DNA of 64,000 nucleotides. Source: Dasyornis broadbenti. Taxonomy: Eukaryota; Chordata; Aves; Passeriformes; Dasyornithidae. The stretch lies in assembly GCA_013397935.1 (NCBI GenBank), contig VZRN01004390.1:1432214-1496213 (forward strand). The letters are read 5' to 3'. The notes beneath the pieces were generated by a model. It ran no database searches. It was not told the DNA's origin and was given only the letters and a program-made list of their open reading frames with translations. The position numbers and the translations under genes are program-made. Within the stretch, counting starts at the first letter, position 1; the number at the start of each line of letters is the position of its first letter. Below, in pieces: positions 1-12,900 of this stretch.

Positions 1-1847
1 TAGAAAGCAGATAAAAGGGAGCTGGTAGAGAAAAGTTCTCAGCAGACATTTGCTGAATGTGTACTTTTTAGAATAGTCCATGCCAGCTGCTGTCACTAAA
101 TTTAATGAAAGTTCTAGGACTTCTAGCAAAATATTTCTGACCCCAAAAGAAAATAGATTTCAGTCCTTTCCATCTGTTCTGTAATCCAACATTATTAGTT
201 GGCCTATTTCCCACAAGCAAAGTGCTATACAGCAGGTAATCTTACAGACACAAAGCTTGTCACAGAGCTCATCTCCTGCCATGAAACTGCATTATAGTGA
301 ATGATGAGGATCTGCTCATGAATGAGGATCTCACCTCTTCTAGTTACAGGAGGCAGGGAAGAACTATTAAAATAATTAAACATACATATCTACATAATTA
401 ATCAATAACAAAATTTTACTAAAAAAATTACAAACAATATTTGACCACTCACTGAACTTTGCTGTCAGTAGAAAACCACCTTCACAAATAATATCTCACT
501 GTAAGAAAAACAGACATATTATTCCCACATAATATAGAAAATAATATGTATAGAACAAACATGCAGCATTCAAACAATTACATTCAACAGATGTCTTCAG
601 TTAGCTGCTCATATACAGGCAGTATCATTTGAGAAGAGGCTCCAGACACTACACAAGATCAGCATTGTGCCTTTTAGCTCTGCAAAGTTTTAAACAGGTT
701 TAAGAAGAGAAGCAAAGATGTAAGTTTGCTTATTATTAAGGGCTTTTTTGGAAGGCAAATGTTGAGAAAAATGAGCAATATTATGATAAGATTAAGAGTA
801 TGTCTTTTGCTAGGGCATTTGATGATGAGTTCTGTAGGTAAATGCACTGGGTTAATGGTCTCTTTCATATTGAAACAGTATCCTCAGTGGGATTTGCTTC
901 CTCAGCTGCTCTTGGTCCCCTCCCCCAGCGCTGTGACATGAGAAATGCAGTGTTCTTAATGACTGGAGCAGGAGGGATCTTGTTATTGTGGCTGCATCAC
1001 CCCTCCAGGACACAGTTCAGTAGAAGTTTGTCATGTGGCTGAGCAGAAACGATGAATGCAGGTTTTATGAAGTTCATTCCCCAAATACAAAGGAACAGGG
1101 GAAAAAAACTCACCACATTCATGGCTACAGGCTGCGAGAGTACACAGTTCACAGCCAGAGCTCTACATTGATCACTGTCAAGCTGCTGGGCTGCAATGCA
1201 CCTGCGAGCTCTCCCCCACTCCCAGAACAGCAAGCCTTTACCTGCACTCCCACCTGCATTCACAATATCTCCCCTCTTACCCATCTCCTTCTTTCTCACC
1301 CCTCTTCTTTCCTAGCTGAGGGCATTCAGTGTTTTAATGTCCCTCTGATACCTAGCTTGGATCTGGAGAGAGCTAAATCACCCCTCTGCTTAGAGGCACG
1401 TGGATATTCACCAGTAAATACCGCCACAGGCTTGTTTCTTTGCTGCCCTTGCCTGCCTTACCTTGAGTATTGCTTCATTTCCTGTTTGCTCCCAGCAGCC
1501 GCCTCCTTTGCTTTAACTCCGGGCCATTATGCAGGCTAATATCAAACAGGTGGAAGAGGTAAATGTTAAAAAAAGAAAACCTCTGAACAACCAACGCAAC
1601 ATGTCCTTCCTCTCCTCAGTGGGCATGATAATATTGTCAGGAAATGGGTAATAGCTGCAGGTGCTAGAAAATGAACTACATGGATAGGAATGCCTGGAGT
1701 TTGAGTGTTGGAACTATACAGGCAAATAACTTTTACTGTGAATAGGTTATTCTAAATAGGTAAGCACTAATGCAAGGTGTTCTTGAGAAAACACCCTGTG
1801 TAGACTTCTACTATAACAGCAGCCATCTTGTACTAAATGAGTCCCCC
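1..1847. other. Unique non-coding DNA at left edge
   Basis: AT-rich up to about 880, more balanced after. No gene, RNA or repeat was recognised. A frame of 168 codons at 1033-1539 (plus) has no family features and is probably chance. Confidence 0.5.
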
Positions 1848-2365
1848 AACATCATAGGATGGTTTGGGTTGGAAGGGGCCTTAAAAATCATCTCATTCCA
1901 ACACTTCTGCCATGGGCAGGGACACCTTCCACTAGACCAGGTTGATCAAAGTCCCATTTAACTTGGCCTTGAACACTACCCGGGGATGGGGCATCCACAG
2001 CTTCTCTGGGCAACCTGTTCCAGTGCCTCACTACCCTCACAGTAAAGAGTTTCTTCCTCGTATATAACCTACAGCTACCCTCTTTCAGCGTAAAGCAAAT
2101 CGCCCTTGTTCTATGACTACATGCCCTTATTTGAAGTCCCTCTCCAGCTCTCTTGTAACTCCCTTTAGGTATTGGAAGGCCACAATAAGCTCTCCCCAGA
2201 GTCTTCTCCAGAACAATTCCAACCCTCTTAGCCTTTCTTCATAGGAGAGGTGCTCCAGCCCTCTGATCATCTTCATGGCCCTCCTCTGGACCCATTTCAA
2301 CAGGTCTGTGTCCTTTTTGTGCTGAAGACCCAGAGCTGGATGCAGTACTCCAGGTGGGAGGAATG
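1848..2365 (-). mobile_element. CR1 LINE, 5'-truncated
   Basis: The plus strand starts with the reverse complement of the CR1 3' end (atcataggatggtttggg, ttggaaggggcc) and continues through gaacactacccggggatgg, cagcttctctgggcaacctg, gtaaagagtttcttcctcg and ttcataggagaggtgctcc to the region around gcatccagctctggg. About 520 bases remain. Only a single copy of the terminal octamer is left, and the coding part is broken. Divergence from the usual avian consensus is moderate. Confidence 0.93.
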
Positions 2366-5110
2366 AGGGTTTGGGGCAACCAGGCTGGCTTCCAGCGACA
2401 GCACAGTGCAGCCCCCAAACACAGGGGTCAGAACCTGGATTGGGAACTGCCACACCCTCACCTCCCCAGCTGCCGCCCTATCCTGATCTGTCCCCATTGT
2501 GTTTCACTCCGCAGGATTTGGGTCCTTGGTTACAGGAAGCAGATGACAGTACTGAGAAAAAACAAATGCCCTCCTACTGTAGCATGTCCATAGGCAAGTC
2601 TGCATTTACCTATGTCTGCACACACTGGTCTGATCTGACCGTTTGAGGTTTGTGAATGCATCAAATGCTGGGCTTTATAGGTTGGGCACTTGGCTTAACA
2701 ATTTTCTAACAAGTGCTGGATCATTTAGTTTGTTGGCATCTATGTGACAATAACTTAAGGTGCTCTTTTCCCTAGAAGAAAAGCAAACAAGGCATGACGA
2801 TACCAGGAGTTGCTCCCTTGGCTTTACTCATCCGCTCAAGTCTGGGAAACCATATCCCTAGCCCATTTCACCAGCTTTACTTTGGAAGTCAGTATCGTTG
2901 TTAGGTGTCAATAGGTCACTCCATTTACTGCTCTCAGCTGCTCAGGAGGACACAGCAGACTCTGAGGTGGCTAAGGTTATTGCATGATAACAGCAATTCT
3001 TAAGTCAAATAGTATAATGAGGCTCTCCCTAGACAGTGACAAGCTTTGGATTTCCCATAGAAACGTGTGACTGTGCCTGTGTCTTTGCCTGCTGTGTTGA
3101 GGACTCTCCCCCTCTTCTCCTCCGCAGGTCTGTTCCCCAGCCCCAGCCCCAGCGGTGGTGGAGCTGAGTGGCTGTGGGCACTTGATGCTGATTAAATTTT
3201 GCTGACTGAGGAAGATGTCAAATTCTACCCAAAGCAGAGAGCCGCCAAGGAAAAGCTGCTTTTCTTTGCTTTTGACAGCTGGAGCCATGAATTTAAGCAG
3301 AGGTCTCACCTTCAGGCAAGTCAACAGCTGGGCAGGGAGCGGTCTCTCTTAAAGAGAGAGTGCACCGTATTTTGCTGGAGTTCAGTGTTGCCAGGAGGTG
3401 AACGAGTTGAAGTGCAAGAGAATATTTCTGTAAAACCCCAGGTGCAGCTGGGTTTTTTGTTGTCGGGTTGTTTTTGTTTTTTTTTTTTTCTTTTACTAGA
3501 GAAAAACCAAGTAACAAACAAGAAAGAGGAAATGAAAACAGTCTTAATTCCCACCCTTGGTGTTTCTCATCTTTCATTTCCCCTGCAGTACATACAGGGA
3601 GAAGATGCAGCCTGTGTCTGTACAGGAAGTTCCTGAACCCGATGTCCTTTTGCTAAGAAGTCCACACACTGCGTCATATCTATTTTTATACTTTTTAATA
3701 CTATTTTTTATACTATTTTTATTTTTATATGTATGCTATGCCATTCTTCAGAAAACAGTGGCTCTGTTGACCAGCAATGGGCTCTATAAGACTCTTCCCT
3801 ATTTCTAAATCTCTCTGTGAACAATAGCCATCCAAAGCTCTTTCTGCTGAGGAACTGCTTCTTGCTTTTGCAATGTGAAACCTGTATGCTCAGTTTGGGG
3901 GCCAGTGATGGGAGTTCCCATAACAAAATATCATTGCCCTAACTAAATGCGCATCACTGCAAATATTACTGGCAGTATCACCTAAAAGACTGAGGGATGA
4001 ATGGCACTAAAATATAATTAGGCTTCACTCCCACACTATACTTTCTGAGTCCAGAAAAAAAACCTTGGCCACTGCAGGGCCAGGCTGTGTGATAATGACT
4101 TTCCGTCCCAGTTCCAGGACCCAGAGGAGGTTCAGACCTTCTAGGAGGCAGGGACAGACACAAGTCAGATCTAAGTGCTCACAGTCATATGGCCACTGTC
4201 ACATCATGTGATTCATGTGTGTGGTATCTTAGCAGGTGTGACCTGCCAGAAGTGTGAAATGCAGTGGAGCCTTGCTATTGCCCTTTCCTACCCTCCATAA
4301 AGCCACAGCTGCTTACAGTACTCTGGCCACCAGACAAGAAATTTGGGGGTACTTCCAAACTCTCTTGTGGAAAAGATAGCTTTAGGGAAGGACTAGATAT
4401 TAGCTGGACCAAAAGGAAAGTGTGTAGCTGCCTAGTTTGCAGTCAGATGGTAAGGACTGCCCTGGTAAGATCCACATGCTGATCTCAGGGATGTTTAGGT
4501 ACTTTGTGCAATAGCTGCCTAGTGCAAAATGCATAAGCAATCCTGAGCAGGGCAGGGAAGCCAAGGCTCTGGCTAGTGAATGTCCTAGCCAGTACGCATC
4601 ATAGCCATAATCATTCTTTTTCTCTCTGACGTAGTGAATTCAATTTTATTTCCCTTCCCAGGTGGAAGACCTACAAGAGAAAAAATGTCTCATCCCAGTC
4701 GGTCCCCTGATCATTGTAACACTTTCTAGGGAGGTGGGAAATGTGAATATTAAACCCTTCAGAAGGGAATTATGTCCATTTCCACAGTACCTTGAAAATA
4801 TGAAATGAGAACTCTCCCACTGGTTAGGATGGAAGAAGTCCTAATAGACTCAACCGTGTTTAAGACTGTCAGTTTCTTTGTGGCCTTTAATGTATATCCT
4901 AGGAAGACTCCCAATGGCCAAGCTCTGTCTGGTATGAAAACATCATCATTAGTTTTGCTTTGAGGGGAGAAAAAAACAACAAAAACCAATGAGCATCGTC
5001 ATCCAACTCAATAGGGATAAGAAGGGAATGGCAGAGAAAAGAAATGTTTTATGTCTGGATCTCCACTACCATTGATATGGAGAAGTCATAGTTCTCTGGC
5101 CTGCAAACAT

Positions 5111-5146
5111 TGAAGTGCTAGTAAGCACTGAAGTGCTAGTAAGAAC
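5111..5146 (+). repeat. 18-base tandem duplication
   Basis: Two adjacent copies of tgaagtgctagtaagcac, differing by one base in the second copy. A small local duplication without obvious function. Confidence 0.9.
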
Positions 5147-7184
5147 TGCTTAAATAGGATTTTTCTTTGGATGTTAAGTATTGAAACACCTGTTCAAAGT
5201 AGGTATTTGCAGAGTGAAGCATAACTGAGGTTATCAACATTAAAATTTAGGGTATAGAAACCAAAACTCCATCCAGATCCCAACCTTAATACAGGCTCTT
5301 TGGATTTAGCCTGATCCATTTCAGCATTTTTTCCTAAAATTTTTTGTCTTACTCTAGCTCCATCAGTGGTAGAAAGTTGAAGGTGGTTGTGAAAAATGTA
5401 TTGTCTTATTTATCAAACATTTAAGGAGGCAAACAGGTAAAAAGTTTTCTTAACTATTTTGTTATCATGACATAGATGGAAAATAAAAATCCCATTTCTG
5501 CCATAATAGCAACTAACTACTACCCTAAATCTTTTTCTGAAACTCATGCCAAATCTTAACTTTCAAACATTTTTAAGTGCAAAGGCATTTGGAAGACCTG
5601 AAGAAGTTATATTTCAAGTAGAGTTGAAAGACAGAGACCACTTTTTGCTTGAAAGCAAGAAGGCATGGAAATCTGGTGCCAGACTTCTTTCTCGCTAGAT
5701 TTTCTACCTAATTTTACAGCCTCCTGCTGTTCAGGTGGGGCTCTGAAAGAGTGGAAACTTGGATGGCTAAGTATTTTTCTGAATCCCATTTTTAAATGCT
5801 ATGAAGCATCCACCATCACCATCTCAGGTAGGAAAGGTCCTGGGTACAGTTGAAACCAGCAAGACATGAAATGAGAAAGGACAGTTTGTTGTGAGCTTTG
5901 CAGCTAGAACTACCAGCTTTGTGATTTTAGAAGAGAAACTTAACCATCAGCACATTGTGACATTTTTGGTGTAATGCATGATGATGTGTGGGTGGATTGC
6001 AATGCCACATGTTGTTATTTCAATGTATTGTCATCATCAGGGTTCACTGAAGCATTGCTGTGTTTCAGCAGAACATCGTTATCTCCTCTAGCAGCTTCAG
6101 CTCAGCCAATCCTAATAGGTTCAGAGATATTTGGTGTATAAAAAAAATCTACTTTGTCTAGATTTGCATCTTAATATTCTAGCAAACCAGATAACTGGAA
6201 GCAATTTCACAGAAAATGATTTTAAAATATAGCTGCATACATTCATAGTGGAGGCCTCATTCTCACTTCAGTCTTTTCAAAGAAGGGAAACACGCCTAGT
6301 TACTTTTACAAATAAGCATGGAGTTTCCATTTCATACAATAATTATAATTAAAGAACATATTAGAAGAATATAATGAAATCATTTTCTCCCAAGGAGATA
6401 AAACTATTCTTAAAAAAGCATCAATTCTAAATTTTTCTTCTGGTTCCCAGGTACTTTGTGGGGAAAAAGAAAGATCCTGCTGCAACTTTTTGTCAAGGAG
6501 AGATGCAAGTCATGTGATTAGCTTGCTACACAAAATGGATCTGATCTTGAAATACTGGGGTAAATATCAACTATGCCTTCTAGAAATAAAGCTTTAAATT
6601 AACTCTAATGGAAGTCATAGGATGAAAGCTTTTCCTGACACATTGAAGATACAGGGCACAATGCACAAACCTAGCTGAATTTGAAAGAGAATCCAGAATA
6701 CAGTCTGCAGTTAAGTAAGCTAGGATCTGTTAAGCACAGTTGTGTATTCATTTGGATAGTAGCTTCCCACACAGGCCACGTCCTAGAACTGTGCTGAGAT
6801 TATCTGAGCTGTGTGAAGGACCTCTGTGTCCCTATTACCAAGAAATAGTTAATATTCTTCCCCACTGGGGCCCACATGCACCTGCACAACTGTGGTGTGT
6901 GGTTTCTTCTTGCAGCTGCATCTGTGACTGCTGCTGCCTGCACAGAGGTTTTAAAGTGTAAGTGGAGAGCTGGTAAGGCTGCCCTTCAGTGGCACTGCAG
7001 CTTCAAGGGCTGCTGCAGAAGCACTGAAACCACTCTCTGAGGAAAGAAGTGGGTTCTGCAAAGTGTGTTTCTTAGCTGTTAATGTAATATCTTTGGAAAA
7101 TTCAACACTTATTATAAATATACCAATTAATGGTGTGTCCTTATAGTGCCATTCTGGAGTTGCTGAATATTATTTTGATTTTTG

Positions 7185-7275
7185 GGGAGGAAGAAAATGA
7201 GGCTGTGAGACTAATTTGCCTAAGGTCACTGAGAGCAAGACTGTGACAGATCCAGATACATGATACGGATCTTTC
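7185..7275 (-). mobile_element. MIR-like SINE relic
   Basis: The plus strand reads gaaaatgaggctgtgagacta, atttgcctaaggtcactgagagc and aagactgtgacagatccagat, the reverse complement of the MIR core region. Diverged. Confidence 0.55.
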
Positions 7276-9619
7276 CCAGCCTTGTAGTGTGGCTGATCAG
7301 CCTCTTTGCTTCTCCCTTAGTTTGTTATCTGAATTCCTTGAGCAAGATGAGCACTATTTTTGTCCCAATTGCTAAAACCCATCATTCACAATATCTGCTC
7401 CCTCTCAGGAATGAGAAGATTATGGGGGTCAGTAGTCAGAAGAGAGAGTTATCAGCTCACCCTGGGCTCCAGGAGCGGTGATTAGGATCATCTGTTATTA
7501 ACCACAGACGCATGCTCTGGAGCAGAAGTGCTCAATTCTCCTCTGCATTCAAGATCTGTCTGGTGTGAGGGTGATATATGGGAGGGAAGAGATTGTGTTC
7601 ACAGATTCTACAAGGTGATGTGATTTAGAGGAGCTAGATGGTTGTTTTACTCTATTCCCATCATGAGATCCCCTCAAGGCTCGTATACCACTGAAGGATC
7701 GCCAGAGTCGAAGGACTGCTTGCCCTTCACACTCCTTTTCTGCACCATTCCTTCCCCCAGCTCCCCGTGGTGTGGTGGGAGAGTGACAATTGGCACATGA
7801 GCCAAATCTGCTGCCTTTGGACTGATGTAGATTCTTTTCCCCCCAGGCAACATTTTTAAGCCAAGGATTTCAGTGTCAACCTTGCTTTTAAGAGAGTGTG
7901 TGCTGTTATCTTTAGGTTTACAACTTTCTGAAAAGAAAAGGAGATTTATAGGAAGAAATATGATAGTGCATATGTGCACCTTATCATGCAAGACAGGCAG
8001 ACAAACGTAGCTACATGAAGAATTACTGCATGTGGTCGTTGGTGCATGGTTGCACAGGGAGTTTTACTTATGTTCACGCACAAAACTACTCATTTCAAGC
8101 AAAAAGACTACCAGGGTGAGAGATCATGTAAGTGGAAGAGATGCTGTCTTTATCTTTTGTGTGTACCTTTTGGTGTAAAAATTCTCCCTGACTGCTCTAA
8201 CAGTAGCTGTGTTTAGGTTAAAAACACAAAATGTCTCAGCATGAATCACTGATGGTTTTCCTTCTTTTGGAGACGTAGTATCCCCCGTTCCCCCTTGCTT
8301 CTTGGCTTTGTTTTATTTAATCTAAAATAAAAGCCTCCTAAATTTTTTTTGTGAGTAGGAAAAACTTATCCGTCTGTTGCACAGCAAGTGACCCCTACGT
8401 TATCTGGTTTAGAAGAACAAAAGTTATAGGAAAGATTCCTGGGAAATGTCTTATTACTGCCATAGCCCTAAGCCTTGATAAGAACTCCATCAAGCTAATA
8501 CACCCACACATACATATGTAACAGGTGGCCTCTGCTCCCAAACAACCTGCTACAAAAAGAGAATGAGGCATTTTCTCACAATATTTAGATTCCATAAACA
8601 TTTTGAAACTCCTACTTTGTCTTCATACACGCTGTCAAACCCCTGCCTGAAAGGCCAGGCCACACGGCAGCAAGTTTAACTTGGAGGAAAGAAAACTGGG
8701 GAACAGGGCTTTATTGTCACCAACCCTTTATCATATTCAAGCACTAGTTTCCCTCAAGGAATTGAAGGATCCACCTCTGAATTTCTCTTCTGGTGTTCAG
8801 CAACTCTGAGGAGAGCAGCTTTGTTATTAGGCTCACAGCTGTCCTGGGCAAGTCACTCGTCTGTGAACTTCCAAGCTTCTCCACTTGTTATAACTCATGC
8901 ATAGGGACTCAACATTCTTGCAACTCTCTCACAAAGAAATACCCTCTACAAGAGGCAAGAGAATCAGGTGTTTTTTCTTCCCATTCATTCCGTATTTGGC
9001 CCATTTTAGGCAGAAGGCAAGAGCTTCAGCAGGAAAGTAAATGCTAGTGAACCTTTTGTGTCAACTCTGGAGCATCTGGATCCAACATCTGCTGCTAGCC
9101 AGGCCAAATAGGAATTCAAAACAAGAGCAAGGTGGCACTACTAAGGACTCAAATCATGGCGGGAGGCTCCCAGTGTGCATATCTAGTTTGGGAGAGCCTT
9201 ACAGGTGTGAGCAGTAAGGGAAAAGCAATCCCTTCATCTGCTCTGGAGCTAAGGCACTTGAACACTTTCATGACACTTGAGGCTAAACGTTGCTTGTTGG
9301 CTGGCTTGGCAGCTCCTCAGCCCTTTGCTGGACTCTGAGATTCCTCCTCTCCAGCAGGTCTCTCATTGCCTGGTAGAGAAAGCCTCGATGCCTGGAGGTT
9401 TTGACTCAGCCAGGGCCTCCACCAAGCTCTGCCAGGCATCAGGTGCTGTAGCAGAGCAGCCTTCACCTGCATCTGCAGGCCAGCGAGCACAGGCTTGGTC
9501 GCCAGTACCTCAGCAAGTGTCACTTTATATCTGTGCCCCGTGCATTTCAAAATTTGTACTAAATGCAATGAAGCCATCTGCCTCTGGCCATACCAAAGAA
9601 ATTCATGCTATTACCAGTA

Positions 9620-9950
9620 ATGCCAAATAAGGCAATAAAAGACATTGCTTAGTTTGCACAACTTTTTATTTTCCTTCCTAGAACTATTTTTAGTTAAACA
9701 ATTTTCTGCCAAAAAAGCTCTGTCTGTGTCCAGAACTGCCCTGGTCATCGGCACTGTTACCAGGGACTCGAGCTTTATGGCCCTCATAACTCCGGAGGGC
9801 GAAAGGTCGAGCTGTGGAGCCTTTGTGTCAGCTCCACATTTCTCTTTAAACACATGTGAGAGACAAAGCTCCCCTGAGACCCCCATGGAAACTGCCTCCG
9901 GGGGAGGGGAGAGGGTGAGAGAGCACTGGCCTGGCAGATAAAAGCAACAT
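9620..9950. promoter_or_regulatory. Motif-dense patch, candidate enhancer
   Basis: Contains an exact MEF2 site (CTATTTTTAG, 9684-9693), a palindromic E-box (CACATGTG, 9851-9858), a GATA site (AGATAA, 9936-9941) and, between them, several CpGs (ggtcatcggc, gggactcgagc, actccggagggcgaaaggtcgag) in a CpG-poor interval. This combination resembles a muscle or cardiac enhancer. No test of conservation was possible. Confidence 0.3.
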
Positions 9951-12900
9951 CAAAAGGAGCAGGGAGCAGCTGTCCATCTGGAGAAGCAAGCTTTTTTTTT
10001 CTTCTTCTTCTTTTAGGAGAAAGAGATTGTCTCAAAGGATAGTCTCAAAAAATTTTGCATGGAAGGAGAAAAAAAAAAAACCCAACAACCAACCCACCGG
10101 CAAGGGGGAGGGCAGAAAAGCCCTTGCAGCAAACAGAAGGAGGTGCTGCTTGGCAAAAGTCCCAGGCTGGATCTTTTAAATCACTTTTAGTGCCTCCAAA
10201 TGCCAGTTGCTGCCTCTGTTTATAGAGTCACAGTGAGAGGCCTGAAGAGAATATATTTCCCAAAGCAACATCTGAGCTTGGGAATGAATCAAAACTCACT
10301 TCATACACTGCAAACCCTCTTTCCTCTGACCAAGCTTTTGTTCTGTTGCTGGGTTTCGTGTCAGCCTCCATCCCCACAAGAAAAACCCCACAGCTTGATG
10401 ACCAGATAGCTGAGTGTGTTTATGACAGGGAGGGTTTCACTACACAGGCTTTCCAGTATGTGTCATTGCCAATAATAAAAAATAAACAGTCTGCATATCG
10501 GTACTTGTATATATCAACACAGCAGTGTAGGTGTAATTCTTCCATGTTTCAAACTGACAAATTGCCCATCTATACTATTGGACTTACAGACACAGAAAGC
10601 TCTTGTCCTAGGCTGCAACTATTAAAATAGTTACTCAAACATAGCGTGTACGCACCCCAAAATGGCAAGAAAACTGCAGTCAAACTCAACAAATTCAGCA
10701 AACCCAGTCAATATCATAAACAGGACTGACAGGGCTACCTCCTACCCCTGCCCTTATTCAAGGGCTTCCTATCATGTTTACTTGCACCTGAAGACACTTA
10801 AGAAGACGCTGACAATATATTTCACATTTCAATATTGATTGAAAATATATTTTAAAAACCAGACAGTGAGTGATATAAAATCAAGGAAGCCTAATTCATT
10901 TTTCACCAATCCAGCTATCTCGGTATTATGAAGCTGAAGGTTTGAAATTATTTAGGTACCCAAGAGGATGCTAGGCTGCAGCTGTTGGAGACTTCTAAAC
11001 TCTGCACTGGTAAAGTGAAGATGTTGCAAATGGCCTGCAACACATGTTTATCTATCCTGTGCTATTCCTAGCATGAAAATACCTGAAAGATTCCCACATG
11101 TATAGCAATATACCTCATACCAAAGGGAGAAGGGATGAAGGATAGAAGCAATAGCCCTGTTCCTTCACGAGGTAGACAGCACCCTGGGGTGCTCCCTGCC
11201 TGGAAAGTCCAGCACAGCATGTTCCTGATGCAGGAACAAGATCTTCCTTCCTCTCTGCAGTGTGAGTACAAGCTATGGCCAGAGGCAGGTACCCGGCCAG
11301 CTGGACCAGACCAGCAGTCAGCCCTGCCATGGTGATCCCTGACACCTGTGGGGTGCTTCACAAGTGTGCCTTGAAACAGCTCGTGCAATATGCATCTGTG
11401 CAGGGCTTCTGCATCTGCAGAGAGGTGAGGAGGAGCACGACCCCATTCACAGTTCACGCAGGGACGCTAATCAGCATCTTGTCATATCTGCACAGCCTCC
11501 CATAGTGGCAGCCCGGGGGTGCTCCCAAAAACGTGTGGTGGCATCCAGAGGGCAGGCAAATGTGCCTGAGTGTGTCCAGCACGCTCCTCACGGCATGTTG
11601 CAGGCAGTGCTGCAGATCTTGCCAGTCCAGGGGACAAGGGCGGAAGCTGTGGGGCGATCTCCTGGGAACTAGGCTGAGATGTCATCCCAAGCAGTGGAGG
11701 GCAATGCTCTCCGTACTGACATGGATCATTTTAGCCAACTCGCAACACCTGTGCACATTGGAGTATCTTGAGAAGACAGATACCTCCATCCGCAGTGCTA
11801 TCTATGGCTCCTGCAGCACCCTCCTGTCCCCAGCTCAGGCATTCCCTGTGCCAAGGGCAGAGCCAATCCCTGCCTTCCTCACAGATCCAACTCCCACCTC
11901 ATGTCTTCTCACTGCTGGGATAATAAATACCTCACGCCTGAGCACAGAGCGGGGCCAGGCTGCTCTCCCGCTCCCTGACAGCACGTCCAGGAGCGGCAGA
12001 TTGGCAGGTTGCTGGAGGAGGAGAACCTCACGGGCTGGCGGGCAGCCAGGACTCCGTGGCCTCCTGCCACAGACCCTGCATCTCGTAGGGCCAGCCTGCC
12101 AGACACGTCCCCTCGTCGCGTGACAGGCCACTGGGTTGTTTCACAGGCTAGAAAAGATTTGAGAGGTCTGCTTCATCACTGAGAGGCCCATGCCGGGTCC
12201 CCTTCACTGTCCTCACTGAGCCTGGGGTTTAGAGGGGCTAGTGGGTGAGCCTCCTCCTGGTTCTGGTTAAGAATTGGTGCCCAGGGAGCTGCAGATGACT
12301 TTCATCTCCCCATATTTCTGACAGGGAAACTCTGTATTTACTCTCATTTGTGTTCTGCAGTCCACCCAACATCACCAGGGTGTAACCTTCCCTTCCTGTT
12401 CTGAATCGGTGCAGAAAGGCATGCACCCCAGGAGAGCCCAGGACCCACACTGACCCACCTATGGGAACAGCAATGCAGGTGAGCTCCTGTCAAACCTGGA
12501 TGCAGAAAGCCAGTGTCTCTTTATATCTCAGGTGTGTCTGTAGTCACTGGCGGTCTTTTACCCGAAAGCCGGGTTGTGTGAGTCCCCACATATCAAGCTG
12601 CAATTTCCAGCCCCACTGTCCTGGCATGGCTCCAGTCCCAGCTTCCACAGTGGGAATAAGCAGAGAGCCTCTCCTTCCAAGCAACTGTGGTGCCCAGTCC
12701 CACTCGCAGTCCCACAAACCCAAAAGTTGGCTCTGATGGTGCTGGTGAAGAAGAAAGTTTTGGTTTTTTCCTCAAGAATGGGCAATCTGCCATGAACCAC
12801 AGATTCAAATTGTGGTGAAGACTGGGACTGCCCATACATCTACATTTTCAGATGTGTCCTCTTTTTCTATGGATAAGTATCTCCAGCTGGATATTTTTGG

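Noticed and set aside
2127..2453. 108-codon minus-strand frame
   Set aside because: Part of the truncated CR1 copy plus flanking DNA.
11533..12123. 196-codon open frame on the plus strand
   Set aside because: Low-complexity Cys/Ser/Arg-rich translation without domain, splice support or homology I can recognise; overlaps other open frames on both strands in GC-rich DNA.
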